This document shows positions 1 to 6,406 of a stretch of DNA of 11,691 bases, piece after piece (the first letter of the stretch is position 1; every line of letters begins with the position of its first letter). Below the pieces are notes generated by a model. That model saw only the letters and a list, made by a program, of their open reading frames with translations. It made no database searches and was not told the DNA's origin. Location: assembly GCA_001800075.1 (NCBI GenBank), contig MGUR01000010.1:21973-33663 (forward strand). The letters run 5' to 3'. The position numbers were made by a program, and so were the translations under genes. The DNA comes from Elusimicrobia bacterium RIFCSPLOWO2_01_FULL_59_12 (GTDB lineage: Bacteria > Elusimicrobiota > Elusimicrobia > 2-01-FULL-59-12).

Positions 1-562
1 CGCGGAGGACTGGCGCACCAGCCGCGAATCCGCGGGCGGAGGGATCCTGGTGGACCACGGGTGGCATTCCTTTTATCTGCTTTTGAACGCGGTGGGCGCT
101 TCGCCGGAGCGGGTTGTCGCTAAAATGCACTCCGACCCGGAGGACAAAAACGCGCTGGAAGACGCCGTTCAGGCGCTGATCCAGTTCCCGGAGGCGGACG
201 GCTACATCCACCTCACCTGGAAAGCCAAGATGCGCCGGAATTCCATCATCATTCAAGGGACCGAAGGCACGCTGCTGCTGGATGATGACCGCTTGCTGCT
301 CACGACCCATGACGGCAAGCGGGAAGAAACCACTTTTGAATCCGGGCTGTCGGCGGGTTCGCATCACCCGGACTGGTTCCACGCTCTCCTGCCGGATTTC
401 CTGGAAGAAATTAAAAATCCCGCCAAGCGCGGGGTGAATTTCCGGGAAGCGGGCTGGTGCGTGGCGCTGACCTGCGCGGCGTACGAATCCAACGTCCACG
501 GCTTCCAGGAAGTCGCCGTCACCTTCCCCGGCACCCCCAAACAGGCCCCCGTCCTAGCCTGA
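1..562 (+). CDS. Gfo/Idh/MocA-family oxidoreductase, C-terminal part (5' truncated by window edge)
   Basis: The frame is open from the first bases of the window, so the gene begins upstream; the GTG at 50 is internal. The visible reading starts with a WRTSRES segment followed by GGGILVDHGWHSFYLL, which matches the GGG-hydrophobic-x-D-x-G-x-H signature at the start of the C-terminal alpha/beta substrate domain in this family. Further on there is a beta-rich part (IIIQGTEGTLLLDDD, resembling the usual I-x-G-T-x-G stretch) and a closing helix (REAGWCVALTCAAYESN). Family members are NAD(P)-dependent dehydrogenases, mostly acting on sugars, inositols or sugar nucleotides. The Rossmann cofactor domain and the catalytic Lys motif lie outside the window, so the substrate cannot be guessed. 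About 187 residues are visible, roughly half the usual length. It is followed by a spacer and a differently organised gene, so it probably ends its own transcription unit. Confidence 0.85.
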   Translation, partial: AEDWRTSRESAGGGILVDHGWHSFYLLLNAVGASPERVVAKMHSDPEDKNALEDAVQALIQFPEADGYIHLTWKAKMRRNSIIIQGTEGTLLLDDDRLLLTTHDGKREETTFESGLSAGSHHPDWFHALLPDFLEEIKNPAKRGVNFREAGWCVALTCAAYESNVHGFQEVAVTFPGTPKQAPVLA

Positions 563-568
563 CCTTCA

Positions 569-608
569 GGCCCCCCTCAAAACCTGGGCCCTTTGGGTCT
601 GTTTTTTT
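569..608 (+). terminator. Possible intrinsic terminator after the oxidoreductase
   Basis: Seven bases after the stop codon there is a short hairpin: CTCAAA (576-581) can pair with TTTGGG (592-597) allowing one G-U, or alternatively GGCCC (569-573) with GGGCC (586-590). A run of seven T (602-608) follows. The stems are short, so this is a plausible but not strong rho-independent terminator. Confidence 0.35.
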
Positions 609-622
609 AGCCGTTCGCTCCA

Positions 623-651
623 TTTCTTCACCCTCCACAACCCTTTAGAAT
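623..651 (+). promoter_or_regulatory. Weak candidate promoter upstream of the leader ORF
   Basis: TAGAAT at 646-651 resembles a -10 box; 17 bases upstream is TTTCTT (623-628), a poor -35. It lies between the putative terminator and the leader ORF, which is the expected place, but the match is weak. Confidence 0.25.
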
Positions 652-688
652 ATGCCGTTCCTCGTACGCATGCGCGCAGGCGTTACTC

Positions 689-706
689 CGGCCTGCCGGC
701 AGGCCG
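689..706. repeat. Perfect 18-bp GC palindrome
   Basis: CGGCCTGCC followed directly by GGCAGGCCG is a perfect inverted repeat without a loop. It sits in the 5' untranslated stretch between the candidate promoter and the leader Shine-Dalgarno. It could be a dispersed REP-like sequence, a dimeric protein-binding site or an RNA hairpin; the window holds only this perfect copy. Confidence 0.6.
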
Positions 707-726
707 AAAACACGAAAATGGTTAAT

Positions 727-731
727 GGAGG
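727..731 (+). promoter_or_regulatory. Shine-Dalgarno of the leader ORF
   Basis: GGAGG is followed by a 7-base spacer and the ATG at 739. This ideal site fits the leader ORF. It does not fit the ATG at 749 or the ATG at 797 of the giant protein, so ribosomes most likely enter through the leader. Confidence 0.7.
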
Positions 732-798
732 ATTGAAGATGGTCGAGGATGTTTTCATTAAGAACTTCCCAGGCCATCTTCCGTCCACCATCTTCGAT
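732..798 (+). promoter_or_regulatory. Inverted repeat enclosing both start codons of the leader/giant gene
   Basis: ATTGAAGATGG (732-742) pairs with CCATCTTCGAT (788-798) over 11 positions with one G-U, around a 45-base loop. The left arm contains the leader ATG (739-741); the right arm contains the first two bases of the giant gene's ATG (797-799). A second CCATCTTC at 774-781 offers a competing partner for GAAGATGG (735-742), so two mutually exclusive hairpins are possible. The geometry suggests control of translation initiation, but no folding energy was calculated. Confidence 0.4.
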
Positions 799-804
799 GA
801 ATAA
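739..804 (+). CDS. 21-residue leader peptide translationally coupled to the giant protein
   Basis: An ATG sits 7 bases after a perfect GGAGG and opens a 21-codon frame ending in TAA at 802-804. The peptide begins MVEDVFIKNF and ends TIFDE; it has no run of a single amino acid and no hydrophobic segment. Its last codons contain the ATG (797) of the downstream gene in another frame, an overlap of 8 bases (ATGAATAA). The giant gene has no Shine-Dalgarno of its own at 797, so re-initiation after this leader is the simplest explanation. The peptide itself may have no function beyond its translation. The start, Shine-Dalgarno and overlap are seen directly; the coupling is inferred. Confidence 0.5.
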   Translation: MVEDVFIKNFPGHLPSTIFDE

Positions 805-3800
805 GTTCGCTGTCCGCATCGTCGCCCTCCTCCTGATTCCGTGCCTGGCTGGAGATACGTTATTCCTGGCCGCTGCCGCTACCTATAAAAACCGGGATGC
901 GGCGCGGGTGGCCGACCCTGTCCCGGCATCTGCTTTTTCGGACGTTCCGCTCCGGCCAAAGATAATCCAAGCATCCCCTTTTGAAACAGAGGCACTTGCC
1001 CTGATGTTTGCCGCGAGTCTCTATGCCGGGACGGGTCTTAATCACGGTCATCCACAACCCTTTATGTATACAGCTCGGGAGATCGTGCAAACCAGCGGCA
1101 GCAAGAAACGCCAAAAGCCGGCCGCCGCGCCCGCATCCTCACTTGCGGGCGCGATCCCCGCTCAAGAAAAAATAGGCCCGGGGGCCGCGGGACCCTCCTC
1201 GGCCGGGCGAGCGGCATCGCCGCCTTCAGGGCCGACAAGAAGCGATGCCGGGCCCATCGCGCCAAATCATGTAAAACGAAAATTTCGCTATCCAAACATG
1301 TCAAAAATTATTGGCCTGCGGAAAGCGGCCGCGGGACCCTGGCGGACGTCCCTCCTTGAAAAATCGCCAAGTCAGACTGTTATTCCTGACGACCCCGCCC
1401 TGCTGCGAAAGCTGGGGATCGTTGCTGGGGATCACGTTTTCGGATACGCCGGGTATATCGGGGATTGGCTGGGGGCATTGTCTGCGCGGGGCGCGAGGGT
1501 TGATTACACGGATATTAATCTCGACATCGTTCAATGGGTTCGGATTCACAAGACAGGCCTTTTTGATCAAGTCCGGATCGGAGACCCCCTGATAGAACCT
1601 GCCCGTGTCGACGAATACGATTGGAGCTTTTCATTCGAACCATTCCCTCTACAGCCCAATGAAATGCCGTTTGCAATGATGCGATCCATGTTAAACCGCA
1701 AGGGCTATATTTGGGTATCCGCAATAGGCGTTCCGTTCAACTTTGATTGGCATCTGAAAGTATTTGGTCAGGTTTACGGATTATCCAGCAAACGGGATGA
1801 GATTCAGTTGCGGCACGCTTCCATTCTGGCGCGGGCCAGCCGGACGTCTTCGCCGATAGCGGTGGATTGCATGATCGCCGAAATCAGAGCCGCGCCGGCC
1901 GCGCGGGATAAGGTCATGAAGGATTTGGTCGTCATAAACGCCCTGCAGCAATTCCAGGGAACGACCCTGAGTGAACTTCGCGGCCATCTGACTCGTCGCG
2001 GGCTGTATCTCTCGGATGTCTCTCTGCTTGAAAGTCTCGACCGGATCGACCAATTGACAGCCACCATGGAAATTCAGAAGGACATAACGTTCGCCGCCGC
2101 GCCCGGGCAGCCCTTACACCCGGAGGATGCCGGGGCGACGGAGGGGAGTCGCGATTCGAGGGGATTTCGGGCGGACACGCACCCTCTCGCCATGGTCCTC
2201 GCAGCGTGGTTCACGGGCGCGTTTTCGCTCGGCTGGGCGGAGTGGCGGCGGCTGGGCGGGGTCCAAGTTCCTTTGGATCGCCACGGGATTTTGGCGTTTG
2301 TTTATGCCGCGGCCGCCGCCAGCCTGCTCGTTTATGCGCTCGTTCAAACCGTTAACCTCCTGCAGCGCTGGCGGGACCATCGCGCGGCGAGGCGCCTTCC
2401 CGCCGCTCAAGAAAAAATAGGCCCGAGGGCCGCGCCTGCCGGTTCTCCGGTTTCGGCGGACGCAAGCATGCAGGTCATCGAAGTGGCCTTGAAAGAGCCG
2501 CGTCTTTTGGGTCGCTTGGCGGTCGACTATGGAGGCCGCGGCGCGCCCCCGGAAGTTCCATCTGGACAAGAATGCATCCCGGTCAAACTCTATCACTTCA
2601 ACGAACTGCCGCCTGACTTGAGGCGTGCGGCCTTCAGTTGGCGGCGCGGGCAATTTAACAATCGGGAGATTATGATTCCGGCGATTCACCCAACAACTCG
2701 GGGCGCATTATTCGCGATGAATCAGATGACCCTTGCCGGCCGGACACTGCTGGATGCGACCACGGGCGAAGGGATTTTGGCGATCGCGGCCGCCAAACTA
2801 GGCACACAGAGAGCCATCGGAATAGACATAAACACCCAAATAGTGAAAGTGGCGAAATTAAATGCCGAATTGAACCGAGCCCAGGATGAGACGGCCTTCT
2901 ATGCGCAGGATTTCGCCGAACGTCTTCCGATGACCGAGCCGCTTCCTGATGCCGTCGTCTTGAATCTCCCGCCCGAGGACTATCTATCGATCGATGCGTT
3001 GCTCGCTAATTACCCCAGCATCCACACGATCATTCTCGCAGGCGGCGCCCGCAGTGCCTTTCCCCGGCCCCTGGATATGGGGCAAAAATATATCGACATG
3101 TTCCATGCCCATGGCTTTTATTTCAAAACAAAATTCACAGATGCGATTGACCGCTACCGGGATGGCCAGGTTTGGGATACCTATATTTTGGAAAAGCTGA
3201 CGCAGGATCATCCCGCGGCCGCCGCGACGGCCGCCAAGCTTTCCAATAAAGCGCCGTCCGTTATAAAGACCCTCGCCGTCATCATGGGCCTGCCCGTTCT
3301 GTACGGATTTGCCCCATTGCCCAACAGCGCGGCCGGTGGACCTGTGCTTTGGCTTCTGGGCGCGATAGGCGCGCTGAGCGCCGGCGCTCTCGGCGCGTCG
3401 TTCATCAAGAGACCCGGCCCTCCGGAAAACCAGCCCGCCGCCGCGCCGGGGCAGGAGACGCCGGACGACCCCGCCGCGCCAGCCTTGCGGGCCCCTCCGT
3501 CTGGAAGGGCCAAAGGTTCACTGAAAGACGCCATTCGAAAAACCCTTGAAATAACACAGGGCGGTCCTCCCGATCGCCCAACGGGCCGCGAATTACACGC
3601 CCTGTTGCGGAAGTTTAACAATCGGCGGTCTGTCGTGACGGCCACGCCTAAGGGTAAAATGCATATGCATCCCGTTCCCTATTGTGAACTCCGGATCGAA
3701 GGCCTGAGACCCCATCAAGACTACAGCGTCTCACTGGCATGGGCCCTAGGCACCGGCTTGCAGCTGCACTTCACGCGTCCCGAAGAGGCCCATATCTATG

Positions 3801-5446
3801 ATCTGGAAGCGTACCGGCCCGCTCTCAGAAAACGGGGCCCGGAAAAGTCGATTTATTTCGCGCGCAGAGTGGCCAGCGCGCCGGATTTAGGAACGGCTCT
3901 CCTCGCCCCCAAGGACCGTTTCAACCAGCTCGTTCTCGATGGATTAAATATATCCATTCAGCAACCCGACGCCGCCGCGCTTGAAACGCTGCAAACGCAT
4001 CTACGATCTTTCCAACGCCAGCGCTTTACGGTCAAAGCGACGCCCGCGGGCAGTTTCATGTCCACGCCCATTCCATTCCACCGCTTGTTCGTCTTGGGAT
4101 TAACGCCTGGAGAAACATATACCTACTGGCTGAATTGGGTGTGGGGCAAGGGATTGCGCCTTTATTTCAGCCGCAAAGGCCGGATTCGAAGTTACAACGT
4201 CGAAAAATACCGGGCCGCCTTTACAGAACCGCTTTCGGGGCGACCCCAGATTCATCATTACTTGGAGACCCTGAAGACCGCTTTGAAAGAGCGCTTAAGC
4301 GATTTGCTGGAGGCGGCCTTGCGTTTGGAGCCCCGCCGATCGAATACCGTGCTCCCGTCCGCGTTTCAAACCAGCCTGCAGGACTTCAAACAGAGACCGT
4401 ATACCATACGCGCGTCTCCGGGTGGGCGCTACGGATTAAAAGTGGGCGATGGCCCGCTCATCATTTTTCGTGGACTGACAGGATCCGAACCATACACCGT
4501 GCGGCCTGAATGGGATCGCGGGTATGGATTGCGGATCTACCTGGTTGGCGTTTCGAAAGTGGCCGCGTACGATTTTAACACCTACCGTGAGGGTGCCCTG
4601 GCGGGACGGGGTTCGAAGACGCATCCAGCGCATCTCATGTTGCGGGCCGCCAGCCTCAACGAGGCGCGAGACGAAGTCCAATCGTATGAGTATCGGCGCC
4701 GGATGGGTTGGAATAAGCTCGTCAGGCCCGACGCATGGAGCGATCCCCTGGGAGAGAATGTGCCCGCCGCCGCAGACTCGTCTCCCGACCGGTCAATGAT
4801 GGTGACTCGATTGCGGAAACATCTGGAGGCTTCGCTGTCACTGAACGGGTATGCTCCCAGAGAAATCGCTTGGCTCACTCACATTCTGCGCGGCCTCTTC
4901 CGGGGAAAGTCGCTGGAGGAAGCGCTTGACGAATCACGCATCGACCGGGACCATCACGCATGGATTCGGGCGCAGTTTCGAGGGCACATTGCATTCCTCC
5001 TGAAGCCGGCGACAAATCCAGCGATGCCCGCGCCTCCCGGGAGTCCGATCTCGATGGGTTCGGGGCTGGGCGTTTTTATCGATTTACTCTGGAGAAAGGT
5101 AGAGGCGCTGCGGACCCGTGAGGAACGTCTCCTTGTTGGATTGGCCTTGGTCATTAACGGCGCGGCCGTCGCGTACGCTGGGGGTCTCGTTTCCGTCCTT
5201 CAACCCAATACGGGAGCGCCTTTTTTTACAGTGGGCGCGCTGGCCTTCCTGGCCGGAGCGTATATCTTAATGCCGGAGCGGTGGCTGTATTTTAGGGAAA
5301 AAGCTGACCGCGAACCCCCCGTCTCGTCGAACCTCGTCCAGGGCTATCTGGCGTCTGAATTGTGGATTGGATTGAACCGGTTCGTCGGTTGGATGAAGCG
5401 GGAGGCGCATTTGCGTCAAACGACGCCTCTGTCACGGGCTGCCTAG
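797..5446 (+). CDS. Giant membrane-anchored protein with two methyltransferase-like domains and a triplicated novel domain
   Basis: This 1549-residue protein is not a family I recognise as a whole. I start it at ATG 797, which begins MNKFAVRIVALLLIPCLAG, a signal-peptide or anchor-like segment; the in-frame ATG at 749 would put an unlikely extension before it. Residues about 157-425 look like a Rossmann methyltransferase: a glycine motif GYAGYIG (216-222) and an acidic strand end YTDIN (237-241). Residues about 558-797 form a second one that is more canonical: DATTGEG (653-659), IGIDIN (674-679) and NLPPEDY (723-729), the position of the catalytic NPPY in class I enzymes. Hydrophobic pairs lie near 466-482/497-520, 822-840/849-870 and 1445-1468/1476-1493. 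Residues 933-1267 carry three copies of a 78-residue repeat. Ala/Pro-rich linkers separate the parts. Substrates are unknown. Confidence 0.85.
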   Translation: MNKFAVRIVALLLIPCLAGDTLFLAAAATYKNRDAARVADPVPASAFSDVPLRPKIIQASPFETEALALMFAASLYAGTGLNHGHPQPFMYTAREIVQTSGSKKRQKPAAAPASSLAGAIPAQEKIGPGAAGPSSAGRAASPPSGPTRSDAGPIAPNHVKRKFRYPNMSKIIGLRKAAAGPWRTSLLEKSPSQTVIPDDPALLRKLGIVAGDHVFGYAGYIGDWLGALSARGARVDYTDINLDIVQWVRIHKTGLFDQVRIGDPLIEPARVDEYDWSFSFEPFPLQPNEMPFAMMRSMLNRKGYIWVSAIGVPFNFDWHLKVFGQVYGLSSKRDEIQLRHASILARASRTSSPIAVDCMIAEIRAAPAARDKVMKDLVVINALQQFQGTTLSELRGHLTRRGLYLSDVSLLESLDRIDQLTATMEIQKDITFAAAPGQPLHPEDAGATEGSRDSRGFRADTHPLAMVLAAWFTGAFSLGWAEWRRLGGVQVPLDRHGILAFVYAAAAASLLVYALVQTVNLLQRWRDHRAARRLPAAQEKIGPRAAPAGSPVSADASMQVIEVALKEPRLLGRLAVDYGGRGAPPEVPSGQECIPVKLYHFNELPPDLRRAAFSWRRGQFNNREIMIPAIHPTTRGALFAMNQMTLAGRTLLDATTGEGILAIAAAKLGTQRAIGIDINTQIVKVAKLNAELNRAQDETAFYAQDFAERLPMTEPLPDAVVLNLPPEDYLSIDALLANYPSIHTIILAGGARSAFPRPLDMGQKYIDMFHAHGFYFKTKFTDAIDRYRDGQVWDTYILEKLTQDHPAAAATAAKLSNKAPSVIKTLAVIMGLPVLYGFAPLPNSAAGGPVLWLLGAIGALSAGALGASFIKRPGPPENQPAAAPGQETPDDPAAPALRAPPSGRAKGSLKDAIRKTLEITQGGPPDRPTGRELHALLRKFNNRRSVVTATPKGKMHMHPVPYCELRIEGLRPHQDYSVSLAWALGTGLQLHFTRPEEAHIYDLEAYRPALRKRGPEKSIYFARRVASAPDLGTALLAPKDRFNQLVLDGLNISIQQPDAAALETLQTHLRSFQRQRFTVKATPAGSFMSTPIPFHRLFVLGLTPGETYTYWLNWVWGKGLRLYFSRKGRIRSYNVEKYRAAFTEPLSGRPQIHHYLETLKTALKERLSDLLEAALRLEPRRSNTVLPSAFQTSLQDFKQRPYTIRASPGGRYGLKVGDGPLIIFRGLTGSEPYTVRPEWDRGYGLRIYLVGVSKVAAYDFNTYREGALAGRGSKTHPAHLMLRAASLNEARDEVQSYEYRRRMGWNKLVRPDAWSDPLGENVPAAADSSPDRSMMVTRLRKHLEASLSLNGYAPREIAWLTHILRGLFRGKSLEEALDESRIDRDHHAWIRAQFRGHIAFLLKPATNPAMPAPPGSPISMGSGLGVFIDLLWRKVEALRTREERLLVGLALVINGAAVAYAGGLVSVLQPNTGAPFFTVGALAFLAGAYILMPERWLYFREKADREPPVSSNLVQGYLASELWIGLNRFVGWMKREAHLRQTTPLSRAA
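1158..1189 (+). repeat. Interdomain linker repeat, copy 1
   Basis: These 32 bases encode AQEKIGPGAA in the linker before the first methyltransferase domain. They match 2403-2434 at 31 of 32 positions, in the same codon phase. Such identity exceeds what amino-acid selection on a linker would need, so a recent copying of DNA is likely. Confidence 0.8.
2403..2434 (+). repeat. Interdomain linker repeat, copy 2
   Basis: This copy encodes AQEKIGPRAA in the linker before the second methyltransferase domain; the single base difference from 1158-1189 changes Gly to Arg. Both copies sit at a domain border, just after a basic or hydrophobic stretch. Confidence 0.8.
3593..3826 (+). repeat. 78-residue protein repeat, unit 1 (residues 933-1010)
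   Basis: First of three units that align without gaps. Landmarks are ATPKG, EGLRPHQDY, AWALGTGLQLHF and YDLEAYR. A helix-like segment (LKDAIRKTLEITQ) precedes it, as in the other units. Fifteen of the 78 positions are invariant across the three units: L5, F8, A17, P19, G21, G37, L38, Y44, W50, G53, G55, L56, Y69, Y74 and R75. Confidence 0.85.
3989..4222 (+). repeat. 78-residue protein repeat, unit 2 (residues 1065-1142)
   Basis: Second unit, with landmarks ATPAG, LGLTPGETY, NWVWGKGLRLYF and YNVEKYR. It begins 396 bases after unit 1 and is also preceded by a hydrophobic/polar alternating segment (FNQLVLDGLNISIQ), so the true unit is probably about 100 residues. Confidence 0.85.
4364..4597 (+). 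repeat. 78-residue protein repeat, unit 3 (residues 1190-1267)
   Basis: Third and most diverged unit, with landmarks ASPGG, RGLTGSEPY, EWDRGYGLRIYL and YDFNTYR. It begins 375 bases after unit 2 and is preceded by the helix-like LSDLLEAALRLEP. The PxPF/Y stretch shared by units 1 and 2 is lost here (GDGP instead). Confidence 0.8.
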
Positions 5447-6406
5447 GCGGTCCTTTTTCGAATACGTGCTGAAGAAGTACAACCCCACCCCGTCCCAGAA
5501 GATCTCGCGGACGCGGCGGATCAGGCTGGCGCTGACGCCGAGGGACGGCGGCAGTCCCAGCAGGACCGCCGCCATGTAGTGCCCGCCTTCGTAAAACCCC
5601 AGGCCCCCGGGGCTGATCAATCCGATGACGGCTCCGAGCTGCGCCATGGCCCCCATGAACCACCCCTGCTGCCAGGACAGCGGGTGCCCCATCAGCGAAA
5701 AAATGAGGACCAATTCCAGCACCCCCGCGATCCATCCCAGGCCATGCCAGAAAACGCTGGCGAGGAAACGGCCTTTGCATTCCCGGTAAAAGCTCCCGAG
5801 TGATTCATCCAGTGCGACCAAGCGCCGTTCCTGGGCTTGCAGCCAGGGCCATCGCGTAAAACGGTGCAGGAGGCGCCCGACGCGGCTGAAACTCTGATGC
5901 GCCAAAAGCAACGTAAAGGCGGCCACGCCCGCCCCTAATAAACCGAGAGCGATCCAGGCCGTTGTCCGATGCTCGAAGGCGGTGCTGACCGGAAGGCCCA
6001 GCGCCAGCCCCAGGCCGATGTAGAAAAGAAGGCCGATGCTCTGGGCCGCTTTGGCGATCAGGACGGATGAGGTGGCTTCGCGCAGAGGGACTGTGGCGGA
6101 TAAAAGTTTGGCTTTGACGGGCTCGCCGCCGACATAGCTTGAAGGGAGGAGGGAATTAAAGGTTTCACCGGCCATGCGGATTGCCGCAAGATCCCTAAAG
6201 CGGATCACCATAATTTTTGGATGGCAGGCGTAGAGCCAGCCCGCCGTGTTGAACAGCATCCAGCTGAGCGGATAGGCCAGAACGAACACGTACGTCCAAC
6301 TCAGGAGGGTCAGCGTTTCCTGAATGGGATCCCACCCCACTTCCCGCACCAGAAGGACCAACAGGGCGGCGCCGAGAACAACGCCCAGATAACGGAGAAT
6401 TTTCAT
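5432..6406 (-). CDS. Lysylphosphatidylglycerol synthase TM-region / UPF0104 family membrane protein
   Basis: This is a 324-residue integral membrane protein of the LPG_synthase_TM (UPF0104, AglD2/YbhN-like) group, with roughly seven hydrophobic segments. It starts with KILRYLGVVLGAALLVLLVREVGW, a typical opening for the family. Further family-like features are GETFNSLLPSSYVGGEP (about residues 80-96) and SPGGLGFYEGG (about 265-275). In the family these domains move or present lipid-linked substrates, or form the flippase half of aminoacyl-phosphatidylglycerol synthases; the catalytic half of MprF is absent. I start at 6406, where ATG overlaps the stop of the upstream phosphatidyltransferase as ATGA; an upstream in-frame start at 6484 would invade that gene. 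Coupling with a CDP-alcohol phosphatidyltransferase suggests a role in making or distributing a phospholipid. Its 3' end overlaps the giant gene's 3' end by 15 bp. Confidence 0.85.
   Translation of the reverse strand: MKILRYLGVVLGAALLVLLVREVGWDPIQETLTLLSWTYVFVLAYPLSWMLFNTAGWLYACHPKIMVIRFRDLAAIRMAGETFNSLLPSSYVGGEPVKAKLLSATVPLREATSSVLIAKAAQSIGLLFYIGLGLALGLPVSTAFEHRTTAWIALGLLGAGVAAFTLLLAHQSFSRVGRLLHRFTRWPWLQAQERRLVALDESLGSFYRECKGRFLASVFWHGLGWIAGVLELVLIFSLMGHPLSWQQGWFMGAMAQLGAVIGLISPGGLGFYEGGHYMAAVLLGLPPSLGVSASLIRRVREIFWDGVGLYFFSTYSKKDRLGSP

Noticed and set aside
749..796. Upstream in-frame ATG as start of the giant protein
   Set aside because: It would put 16 residues before a clean hydrophobic N-terminus, and the good Shine-Dalgarno fits the leader ATG at 739 instead.
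628..819. Minus-strand 63-residue frame over the leader region
   Set aside because: It is antisense to the leader and the start of the giant gene, lacks a ribosome site and resembles no protein I know.
2114..2689. Minus-strand frame of 191 residues within the giant gene
   Set aside because: It is antisense to a domain linker and membrane segments; the composition is Arg/Pro-rich as expected for a GC-rich shadow frame.
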